Shown piece after piece: positions 36,701 through 47,100 of a stretch of 64,000 bases of DNA. The notes beneath the pieces are model-generated. The model searched no databases. It was given only the letters and a program-made list of their open reading frames with translations, and was not told the origin of the DNA. Made by a program: the position numbers and the translations under genes. Each line of letters begins with the position of its first letter. Position 1 is the stretch's first letter. The DNA is from Heterodera schachtii (taxonomy: Eukaryota; Nematoda; Chromadorea; Rhabditida; Heteroderidae). Location: the NCBI GenBank assembly GCA_023374025.1, contig SIJG01000055.1, positions 248,001 to 312,000 of the forward strand, given 5' to 3'.

Positions 36701-38356
36701 AACACATCAGACCTGTGCTTTTGCGTTATGTTGTGTTGAGCATGCCCCATCTTTTGCCGGAACAGGACCATTTCGACGCGTTCAGAAGGTCGACAAAAAG
36801 GACAAGTGGGGATCACTGTACGTCGATGGTCTCGTATTTTATTTTTGTCTCATTTTTCTCGATTTTTCATCCATTGTTGTTACCCTTCCCCTTCCTTTTC
36901 GTGCGGGGCTCTTTGTTTGTTTTTTTTTTGCAATTTGTGCTTTTTGTCCTTTTCTTCCATCTCCCATTCATTGTCAGTGCCCACCAAAAGGGTGCCTTTG
37001 CTTCTTCGCCCCGTCGTCCTCTGCTCATTTCCATCGACGAATGCTCCGTCGCTTTGGAGGAGGCCAGCATTTCGCACAATTTCTGTCGCCTTTCCAAGTC
37101 ACTCGACATTCTCTTGGGCCGTGCAACGGTGGAGCAGCAATTCTGCTACTACGAGCTGATCCTCAAGGCGATGAGTCTCTCTTTGGACGGAAAATGGCCA
37201 CGGGCACTCGTCGACAAATTGCAATTGGCCTGGGAACGTTTTGACAGGTGGGCCAAGGCAGTGTCGAGGATTTTGTACAATTTGCTTCGGCAGCGTTATT
37301 CCCCGTCGTCTTCACGAGGATTCTGTCCGTCTTTGGTTGTCCTCCGCTAATGCCGCCAAAATCAGTGGGCTCGACCAGCGCGACAACTCCTTTCTCATTG
37401 CCCACACGCCGTTGGTTCTGTTCCGCGTTGACTCACGCATTTTCCGCAGTCCCCCGCACTTGCGTTGCTTTTGTCGTTCGCTGTCTTTTTATTTGGCCGC
37501 TTCACGCGACATGAACACGCTGCAGTTGGTCCGTTCTTCTCTGAACAGCTCCAAAAGGTCCCGCCCTTTCATTTTTCATTTTAAAGTCATTTTTAAACAG
37601 CGAAATTGAGGAGAAAGAAGCTCTGCTCCGTTCTTTTGGTGGCACACAACGATTGGCCGTTGTTCAAACATTCATTGAACTTTGTGACGACGAGGACGGC
37701 ACCGAAATTGATGACATTGAGGAGATTCGGCAGATTTTGTGCTCACAAATTCACCAATTGTTTATTGCGGACACCCATCTTCCAAAGCTCGTCCATTTCA
37801 ATGTTCTTTTATCATCCCTCGATTGATTTGGCATTTTCCTATTTTCAGATGTATCCCCTCAGGCTTGTCCCTGTCATTGTGCAACGTGTACCCTCAGCGC
37901 ATGTGCTGATCAATTCCATCAACGAGCTGATCACTGGCAGCAATTTGGAGAGGCGTATTTTTGCGATTGTGCTAATCACTGAACTGCTTGAACTTGTCAG
38001 TTCCCACAGCTTTGTGTCAAATTTAACCTTTTTTCCGTTTTCATTTTCAGTATAAAATTCCGAGTGCCTTCGCTGCTCTGTCGCTGATTTCTGACATGTT
38101 AGACGCCATGTTGGTCAGCTTGGTCACCGACGAATTTATTGTGCTGATGCTAAACGTCGTCCCGTCTTTGGCTCGCCTCGTTCTCCTGTCACCATTCCAT
38201 GCCGAACAGTTTTTGACCATTTTGGAACGCACGCGGAAACTCGCATTCAGTCGGATGGCCATTTACAGCAGTTTAAGCCAGGCAAGAAAATCGCCAGAAC
38301 GGAAACTGTTTGAAATGGTCAACAGGACAATGGAAGATCTCCCAAAATTGACATAA
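33725..38356 (+). CDS. INTS2: Integrator complex subunit 2 (INTS2)
   Basis: INTS2 is a helical-repeat scaffold subunit of the nuclear Integrator complex, which cleaves snRNA and paused nascent RNAs. Eleven exons, all GT-AG and in phase: 33725-33951, 34001-34210, 34579-34771, 34952-35155, 36096-36239, 36451-36788, 36978-37247, 37294-37557, 37601-37802, 37849-37995, 38051-38356 (834 codons). Recognisable blocks in family order: SSGYLPVHCITHLL with SFAK, then EWIKAQLKECRVPVHP, PKPYSPQLWKCIPIRYLL, VIPRRL, PLVLFRVDSRIFRSPPHL, LFIADTHLPKLVHF, RRIFAIVLITELLELYKIPS. It is shorter than human INTS2 (about 1,200 residues): the N-terminal third is missing from this model. Either upstream exons were not recognised or the worm protein is short. 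Start ATG 33725 follows a plausible trans-splice acceptor near 33716. Confidence 0.85.
35165..35600. mobile_element. hAT-like MITE, 436 bp, with 8-bp target duplication
   Basis: Terminal inverted repeats CAGGGGCGTATCTAG / CTAGATACGCCCTTG, with one mismatch, are flanked by direct 8-bp copies of TGTTTGAC (35157-35164 and 35601-35608). CAGGGGCG-type ends and 8-bp duplications are hAT hallmarks. The element has no coding capacity and carries one copy of the hairpin repeat (35391-35419) plus G and C runs. It sits 9 nt inside the INTS2 intron that starts at 35156. Confidence 0.88.
35391..35419 (+). repeat. Hairpin-forming dispersed repeat, copy 3 (inside the hAT MITE)
   Basis: GTCCGGCGGTGCCGATAGGC followed by GCCGCCGGG. 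Its arms pair perfectly around GATA except for one position. The flanking GGAAAATTTTTCAAAATTTG...TGTTTGTTA is shared with copy 4. Confidence 0.85.
35653..35682 (+). repeat. Hairpin-forming dispersed repeat, copy 4
   Basis: GGGGCCGGCGGTGCCGATAG followed by GCGCCGTCGG, in the same INTS2 intron but outside the hAT MITE. The downstream AT-rich stretch matches that of copy 3, so the repeated unit is longer than the hairpin itself (at least 70 bp). Confidence 0.85.
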
Positions 38357-38631
38357 TTATGCATAATTTATTTTGTTTTGGCGAAGTTCGCATTTTGCAA
38401 ATTCATATTTTCCAATTGTTTTGTTTTGGTTATAGTTTTTTATTCCGTTTCTAAACATGAACTATAATAATTTGCGCTTTCAAAATGGACAATAGCAAAA
38501 AGAAAAATGGGACAAAAATTATGTTTTTTCTTGTGGTTTAAGGGAGGGATGAAAGTCATCGTTGTTGGACATGGGAAGAGATTGCGTTCGTTCGTTGGCT
38601 CCGGCGGCTTCGCCTTTCTTCTTTCTCATTG

Positions 38632-40497
38632 TCAGCCGATTTGTGCCGTCTCCGTCGTGCCGTCGCTCCTTCCGCCACTCATTTCCCTTACGCTTCCGTA
38701 ATCGTTCGCCCTTTGCCCTCCGATTGGTCTTTTTTGTTGCTCTTTCGTTACGATTGTTTTCGGCACTGTTAGTTTTTCGCTGATCAATGCTTCCGATCCG
38801 TTCGGCATTCCCTCAATGTCTTGCCAACCATCCGCCGAACTGAGCATTTGCGTGTCCAAGACGGAGTAGCGATTGGGCCGAAAGTTGTGGAGGACATTTC
38901 GGAGCTAAAAAGGGGAGGGAGGGATACGGTGATACCATATGCAATTAAAAATGTACGATGGTACAAACTTTTCGAAGGGGGGTACGGTAAATACCATATA
39001 TATTGATTTTCGGGTGGGGGGGGGGGCGCCCCGGGGGAACGCGGCGAAGGTTTTCCGATTTTTAAATTACTGCTTATACTTAATTTTTACCATTTGTGTA
39101 TCTGATTTCGTTAGTTTTTTTTTTTTTTCTTGTTTCAAAATTCGTTTTTCCGAGGGAATGCCAATTTGTCGGTGTGCCATCGGTCGGTCACCTGTTTCCC
39201 TCAGTTTCCATTCCGTTTTCAGGTTCTTTTTGGCATATGACTTTCCTTTTTGGGCCCTCTTCCTTTCCCTTTTGCTGCTTTTTCTCCCATCACTTTTTAA
39301 TTTCTTAAAATACTTACGAAAAATGCTCCCACCGCTACGCCGAGGAGCGCACCGCCGGCGACGTCGGTCAGCCGATGTTTGTGGTCACGAACACGGGACA
39401 AACAGACGAAATAGGCGAAAAGGACGACGAAAAACTGGACAAATGAGCGCACTGAGGGGGACAGTTTGAACCTGACAAATTGGCCGAAGGGTTAATTACG
39501 GGGAGGGATTAATTAGGGAGAAGGGGGGGGGGTAATTAGAGGTACCGCTTTTGAAGATAATGGATGATAAACACGGCGAAATTGCAGACGGCGGCAGAAT
39601 GGCCGGAAGGGAAGGAGAAGTACTCATTCTGAACAGAATAGAAAATGCACAAAATGAAAAGGGAAGTCCGGGAACGACCTGATCAAACATTTTGTTGGTG
39701 CATTCGTAGTCGGAAATGTAAGTGAAATCGTTGGGGGGACAAAGTGCCGACAGATTGCGCGGTTGGCACACCGCCAAGAAATTGGGCCGGAGGCGGGAGC
39801 ACGTGCGCTTGCCCAACTCGCAAATGGTCGAAGTGGCGGCCTGCGACGCGTACAGCGAAGCGACGAAGAAGAAGCAGTTGATGGGCAGCGGGTGGAGCAG
39901 CAGCGCTACGCCGGGAGACGACGAATCGGGCAAACGCAGGCGCCGGCCCCGACGACGGCACAAATGGCGGACCAAAGAGCACTCGGACACAATTACCTGA
40001 GTGGGGGGGGATTGGGAGGGGGCAACGGACAAATGCCAACTGACCACCAAAATGCCGACAATCGCAAAAATCAGATCCATCAGTTGGCTGGGCATTGTGT
40101 CGGGCACATTCGGAAAACGAATTTCGTTGTCGTTGCAGAAGAAACCCTGCAAGTGTTTTTCGTTCTTAGTTATGCCAAAAAAACAGAAACCGCAAAATCA
40201 TAGGAATAAAGGCAAAATCCTAATGAATTAAATGGAAAAGCCAGCGAAAACAAAGAAAATAATGACAATTAGCATCGGCGGTAGGACAAATTAAACGTTT
40301 TGACCAATTAATTTCTCCACCTGTCTTGCGTAGGGCGTGGATTTGGCCACCGCACGGAGTGCCATCAAAATGGGGAGGGACAGCAGCAAATTCCACAGGT
40401 GACGATAATTGGGAGGGGAAAAGCTGACCACGGAAGAAGCCGAAGAGGAGGAGGAGGAGGAAGAAGAGGAGGAAGAGGGAGTGGAAGAGGCGAACAT
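38632..40497 (-). CDS. PAP2-family lipid phosphate phosphatase (LPP/PLPP type)
   Basis: An integral membrane enzyme that removes phosphate from phosphatidic acid, lysophosphatidic acid and related lipids at the plasma membrane. Six in-phase exons: 40497-40321, 40146-40045, 39996-39679, 39628-39546, 39471-39318, 38904-38632 (368 residues). The three catalytic motifs are all present: C1 KRTCSRLRP (K-x6-RP), C2 FPSGHS, C3 SRVHDHKHRLTD (SR-x5-H-x3-D). The family signature GFFCNDNEIRFP follows the first helix, and LRPNFLAVCQP matches animal LPPs. An N-terminal serine run ([12 protein letters not shown]) comes from a GAG/GAA-rich repeat. The gene is convergent with INTS2; stop codons are 275 bp apart. 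The C-terminal tail (SVLDTQMLSSADGWQD) is probably cytosolic. Confidence 0.92.
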
Positions 40498-41927
40498 GGC
40501 CAAAGAAGAAGCACCAGCAGAAGAAGAAGAAAAGGGAACAAACGGAGGACGGAATGGAAAAAGACGGAGAATGGTGGGGGATTGGGTTGAGAGATCAGTT
40601 AAATAGGGGGGGGGGGGGGGGAGGGAAGGGACGGGGCGGGGCGAATGTTATCCCAATTCCAACTGCAAAGCCCCTTCTGCTGCTGCTGCCCCTCCCCACT
40701 GCCATTCCATCAAATTTCGTCAAATTTCGTGGACATTTTGCAATTTTTCCTTTCTTTCCCATTCATTGGCGTCACAAAATACACCTTTTCGGAGTTAGGA
40801 GAGGGAAAAAGGAGGGGGGGGGGGGGGAGAAAGGGAGAGGGAAAGGTAAAAGGGAAAGGGTGGCAAAGGGAGGGGGGGGGGGTTGAGAGGGGACGGGGGG
40901 ATGAGTAAGTACTGCTAGGAAAATAGGGGAGATGGGGGTAAAAGATAAGAAAGGTGACAGCAGAAGAGGAGGGGGAGGGGGGGGGGGGAGAGAGTGGGTG
41001 CATTCGTTGCCTTTCCATTGCCATTGCCATTGCCATTGCACCCGTTCTTCCCTTCTCCTTGCCAAAACTATGCGAGTCGGCGATGCCGGGGGCAAAGTCG
41101 GCGCAAAAGAGCAAAAGGGAAACGAAACAAAAAGGGACAAAGCAAAAGCGGAGAATGAATTCTTAAATTTGATAAGGGAATCTCGAAAGAATTTGCGGTG
41201 TTTTTGGCCTATTTTTTTTGTTTTATTATTTGTTGAAATGTTTTTGTTTTAATTGAATAAAATTAATTATTTTATTTTAACGCTAATTGCTTTTTTACGA
41301 ATTTATAGAATACTGAAGTAAATTCAATCCGAACATAAATTGCCAGCCCTAATGATAAGAAAAAGTCAAATGAAAAAGAGAAAACATTAATTAATTTACT
41401 TAAAATTTAAATATTTTTCTAAAATTTGTTTTTCTTTTTTCTTTCTTTCGCATTTTTAAATTATAACTAAAAAGCTCTTAAAAATCCTCAAATTTTCGTC
41501 CTTCCCATTTTTCCATTTAGCCCCCCCCCCCCCCCTCCCCCTTTTTCCACGAATACCCCCCCCCCACCCTCCGAAAGGGAGGATTATTCACCCCCCCCCC
41601 CCCCCCCCCCCCGTTTGATTCGTCGGCTTTTTCCCTTTTTTCAGCAACACTTTGGCGATGAGCACAACGACAAAGCCAAAAAGTGATGATGGCCAACAGC
41701 AGAAGAGAACAGTTTTACTGATTTGACAATCATTTCGATGAATTTTCAATTTTAAAATTGCCAATTTCAAATAAATTTCGAATGTTTTGGCAATCGAAGC
41801 CATGCCATTTCAAATGGACCCCCCCCCCCCCCCCGGGAATTCATCGGGAATTCATTAGAATGCATTCATTCGTCCTTCCGTCTCTTTTCCTTCCCAAGTC
41901 GCCCCCCCCCCCTCACGCATATTTTCT

Positions 41928-41961
<34 letters not shown>

Positions 41962-42899
41962 TCTCGTCTTCTTCCATCTTCATCATTTAGCACCTTTTAG
42001 TCGGGAGAAGGTCAATTGATCAGTCGCCCCGGGCGATCCTTCCGTCCATTTTGGTATTCTTCAATTCAATTGGTGATTATTCAATATTTTTCCGACGTAA
42101 GAATTTGAAGTGTTCGTGCATCAATTCAAATCCAAAATTCCATTCATTTCAATCTATCCCATCGAATCACTTTAATAAACGTGTCCATCGATAAATCCAA
42201 CAAAATTTACCGATCGGACGGACAATGGAAAAAGACGAAGACGACGGAAGAAGACAAGGACGGATGATTGAAGGGGATGAGGAAGAAAGGGAGGAAGAAG
42301 AGGGGAAAGGTGGGCTTAAAAGAGGGGCAGCGCAGAGGAGGGGGCAACGGGAAAGAGCGAGACGAAGCGGGGGAAGGGGAGAGACAAGGATGGGAGGGGA
42401 GGGGGGGGGGGGGGGGGGAAGAGGGAGGACACGGAGGGGAGGGGGGGGGCAGTGAGTGATCACTCACTGATCGGTCAGCTTTAGAACAAAAAACGATTGA
42501 GTGACCCTCTCTGAACCTTATCAAACGATATACCTAATTTAGGCAATTGATGGAAATTATCATTTGTAAAAACTAAAAATAAATTCCATGCGTTTTTCTT
42601 AAAGGTCCGTTTGTTTGTTTTTTACTGCGATAAAATGAATATCAATTGTTATTTTATTTTTTATTCTGCCATTTTTTCATTTCCATCATTTGACCCATTT
42701 AAATTTAAAGCATTTTGTAATTGAAGAGATTATGATCAGCAGAAAGTACAAAATTCCATTGATTATCCGTCGCAATTATTTAAATTTGACTTTAAATCGG
42801 CTGCAGTTCATTTGCTTCCGAATTCCAATAAGATCAATTAATAGATTCCCATGTCTAATTGAACTCCGTTTAGCCCCCGGCTCTTCCGCTGATTTGCCG
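40498..42899. other. Divergent intergenic region rich in long C and G runs
   Basis: The spacer between the lipid phosphatase (minus) and the AJM-1-like gene (plus). It contains four tandem CATTGC units (about 41015-41040), C runs at 41521-41535, 41591-41612, 41819-41834 and 41930-41958, and G runs at 40610-40621, 40816-40827 and 42403-42418. It is otherwise AT-rich and no gene is supported. Promoters of both flanking genes should lie here. Confidence 0.55.
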
Positions 42900-44077
42900 A
42901 TGCGTCCTCCAAATTCGCCGCCAATTCCGTCGTTTGGCGTTCCGTCGGTCTCTGCCAATACAAATTCACGCCGAGGGGAAGACAATGGTGGCGACAACAA
43001 TGGCAATGGCAACGAAATTAACAACGTATTCCACGCACTTTTAAGGATGGCAGTGGCGGCGATAATGGTAAATGAAAAAGAAAAGGCCAAATTTGGGAGG
43101 GAAAGGGGGGGAAAAGGGGAGGGAAAGGGGGAGGGGGACGCGGGGTACGAACCCCCCCCCCCCCCTAAGGGGGGGGGAAGGGGGAGGGGGACGCGGGGTA
43201 CGAACCCCCCCCCCCCCTAAGGGGTGGGGAAGGGGGAGGGGGACGCGGGGTACGAACCCCCCCCCCCCCCCCTAAGGGGTGGGGAAGGGGGAGGGGGACG
43301 CGGGGTACGAACCCCCCCCGCCCCCCTAAGGGGTGGGGAAGGGGGAGGGGGACGCGGGGTACGAACCCCCCCCCCCCCCCCCCGCCCCCGGGGGGTAAAA
43401 TTCAAACATTTTTTCAGCGGCGCTTCCCCAGGCCCCAAAATCTAAAATTGAATGTTTGGCTAATGGACATAAATAACTCATAACTCTGAGCTTTTCCTTT
43501 ACAAAATGCACCTGCCAATCCGTTCCTTCTTGGATTTTGCCATTGCCAATGGCATCGATTTTTGAAATAATTGTGCCCATTTATTTACCTTTGCGCTTTT
43601 CTTGAAATCTTTCCCTCTTTGTCTCTGCGCACTCTCGAAATGCTCTTGTCCTTCTGTCTCCGTTTCTCTCTCTGTCTGCTCTCTCACTCCAGCACAGTCT
43701 CTCTATGCTGTCTCACTCTCGGCTTTTTCTCGTGTTATTTCATTCACCGCCACAGCACTGACAAATGAGGTTGTCATTGTTAGCCAACCAAACACAAATA
43801 CCCTCTCACCTTTGTATTGCCAGCCTGTCCTCTCCCCTCACCCCCCCCCCCCCCTCCCTCACTCTTTTTCCCTCTCCCCCAACGCTCCTTCCGCTCCCTC
43901 CTTTTCTCCCGCCCCCTTTTCCCCCCCCCCCTTTCCTAGCCCTCTCTCTTTCTTTAAATGCCCTCTCTCTTTCTCTCCCCCCCCTACCAAACTCTGAGTC
44001 CATTTGCCAAAATACCTTCTAAGCAGGTGCCCAAATGTCCATGTATCTCGCCTCACTCCCCCCCCCCCCCCCCCCCG

Positions 44078-44121
<44 letters not shown>

Positions 44122-47100
44122 CTCTCTCTCGGTCTCTCTCTGTCTCTTTCTCGCTCGCTCTCTCCCTCTCTCTCTCTCTCCCCCCTCTCTCTCTCTGTCC
44201 CTCTCTCTCTCTCTCTCTCTCTCTCTATTTTAATGTTCCATAAAATCACAAAATTCATTCATTTATCATAAAAAAGCAAATATTTTGACTGTGATGCGCA
44301 TTAATAAATGGAAAAGCAGTGAAAAGCGGTGTCATTTTGCGTCGTTTGCTCGGACGGTGAATCAATCAGAAAATGTTTTACAATATTTTTAAACATTTTT
44401 AATTTCCTTTTACATTTTTAAATATTAATTTATTAAGAAATTGAAAAATTTAAATTAAAAGGATTCGTTTAATTTAAAATGAGAAGAGACAAAGAATGAA
44501 AGAGAGAAATTAAGACAAAAAAGACAATGAAAAAGAAAAAAGGGGGCCAAAATGAAAAAAAAGAAACAGAAAAAGGCACAAAATGAGAACGGATTGAGAT
44601 TGGATAGATCTAAAACAGATAAAGCCGGGACTTAGCAGAGATGAGAGGGGGAGAAAAGGGGAGAATCAAAAAAAAAACAATTTATTATTAACTTAATTAA
44701 ATTGAATCAATTTACCTCAATTTTAAAATTGTTTTCATAGAACCCGTCCCAAAAGTGAAGAAAGATTAATCGAATTGCGCTTTCATTCAGCCATAAAAGG
44801 AAAACATTACGATTATCACACTTCGCGAACATTCCCTCCCCCAATAGCACCGAATTTGTTAAAATAGCCAAACAAAATTTTAGCTTTTAATTTACCTTAT
44901 TTTCATTCCCTCCTCTTTTCCCCCTTTCCTCTCCCTTTCGCCTTTTCCCTTCACTCTCTTTCCCTTCCCTTTTCCCCCTCCCTCTCTTTCTCTCTCATTT
45001 CCCCCTTGCCCTCCCGCTCTCTTTCCCTCCCATCCCTCCCCTCCCCTTTTCCCTCCCCCTCTCTCTCATTTTCTTTTCTCTCCCGCCCCCCTCTCTCTCT
45101 TTCTCTTTTCCCTCCCTCCACTCTCTTTCCCTTCTCTTTTCCCCTCCCTCTCTTTCCCTCCCATCCCTCCCCTCCCCTTTTCCCTCCCCCCCCCCTCTCT
45201 CATTTTCTTTTCTCTCCCGCCCCCTCTCTCTCTCTTTCTCTTTTCCCTCCCTCCACTCTCTTTCCCTTCTCTTTTCCCCTCCCTCTCTTTCCCTCCCATC
45301 CCTCCCCTCCCCTTTTCCCTCCCCCCTCTCTCTTTCCCTTTTCCCTCCCCCCTCTCTCTTTCCCTTTTCCCTCCCCCCACTCTCTTTCCCCTCCCTTTAC
45401 GCCTTCTCCAAGTGCACCCCTTTGGCCCTCCCTTCCGTCCCCTTCTCGGCCAAAGTGTTTGTTTGTTCTTCCAAATTCGCTTCCCCCATTGATTCCCCCC
45501 TCCCCCAATTTCATTTCCCTCCAATCGCTTTGATCGGTCCCTTCGCCTCTTTCCGTTGCTTATCGCTGCTCTCTTCGCAAAATGCATGATGCCATTGCCA
45601 CTTTACTGAACTGATCCAAATTGTCGCTGCTCCGTTCGTTTTACGGTCGATTTGCGACGCCTTTCGATCGGAAACGAATTCATTCTTTCGTCGGCGGTGT
45701 TCCATTTCTGATCAGTGCACCCGCACGACCTTCCAAATTCAATTCTCTGTGCTCATCAAATTATTTGTTGTTTGTATTGTACCCCCCCCCCCCCCCCCGC
45801 CCCTCCAACCGTCCACAACATTTGCGGGTCCCCCTCCTCCCTCCCTCCCCCCCCTCCCCCTGTTGTCCATTCCCTCGTCCCCCGTCCACACGGCTCCCGA
45901 TAATCTCATCGACCCCATTCCCAACCCAACCTCACCACATCACTGTGTACAATCAACGCATTTCCGACCAAAATCGAACGGACTCATTTCACTCATCAGA
46001 GTTGTCGATCAAATTATAGTCCAATGAATGACTTTCAATGATTTCCATTGGCACAATTCAAAATGCATTTGATGCCGAAAAATACTGCTAGGTGCCAATG
46101 CCAATGCCATTCTCTTCTCCGATTTACTTGCTCATTTCATCGCTTCTCTTTTCCCTTTGCTTACATTTGCATTCCCACGACAGGCGTTTTTTCTGGCGAC
46201 CCAGGGACTTTTTGTGTCCGCGGAACAATCAATGGAACCGTCGCCCGGAGGGACGACGGAAGGGACGGCCAAAACGGAAAGGAAAAGTGCGGAAGAGGAA
46301 GAAGAGGAGGAGATGGAAAGGAAGAGGGAGAAGAATAAAAGGTACGATCATACGGAAAGTGGAATTGATACTGTAAAGCGGGAAAGGGATACGATAAGGG
46401 AAGCGTGGACTAATCAAGTGGGGAAGACTGACATTGATCAAATTGGCAAAAGTGGCACTGATCAAATGGGGAAGAAACAAATATGTAATTACTAATTCCA
46501 TGTGCTAATCATTTATTTTTTGGATCGAAAAGGTCGTCTCCTTCTCCTTCTCGCCCTTCATCTTCTTCCTCATCATCCGATAGAGAAGGTGATCATCCGG
46601 CGGATAAACAACGCATTGGCAAAGTGCCGCTTAAAATCGACACTGAAAAGCTTTTGCACACCGACACAATGCCAAAAGAGGCGAGAATTTAAAGAGCAAT
46701 TTTCAAAATTAATTGAAGCGGCCTCAAAGGAAAATCCTTGCCACTTAATAAAGAATGAACTAATTAATTCGATTTATTATTAAAAAAGACACATTATCCA
46801 TGATTGGGTTTTGGCACTCGGCCAAAAGCATAAATTAATTAAAACAAAATTTATGAATGAATTCACCTTCCAACTTTAGACCATTGCCTTAGTGCCCGAG
46901 TCGCCGCCAATTGAAATTGAAACTGTCGGAGTTCGGAGGGATAAAATCTGTGCCGAATTGGAAGTCAAAACAGCAAAAATGGGAGAAGAAAACGGACAAA
47001 CGGAGCCAAACGAAGGAATGGCATTTGTCATCAGAGAAGGAGGAGAAGAAGAGGAAGAAGAAGGGGAAGAGGAGGAGGAAGAGGACGACTTTCAGCAGAG

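Noticed and set aside
43072..43445. Pro/Gly/Arg-rich ORFs on both strands
   Set aside because: Produced by the 53-bp GC minisatellite.
44860..45590. Ser/Pro/Leu and Arg/Glu/Lys ORFs
   Set aside because: Low-complexity pyrimidine repeats inside an intron.
46184..46341. Transmembrane helix ([20 protein letters not shown]) as proof of a separate membrane-protein gene at 42.9-48.8 kb
   Set aside because: The helix appears only when exons 42900-43067 and 46184-46341 are joined; all following exons stay in phase into the AJM-1-like gene, so one gene is simpler, though not proven.
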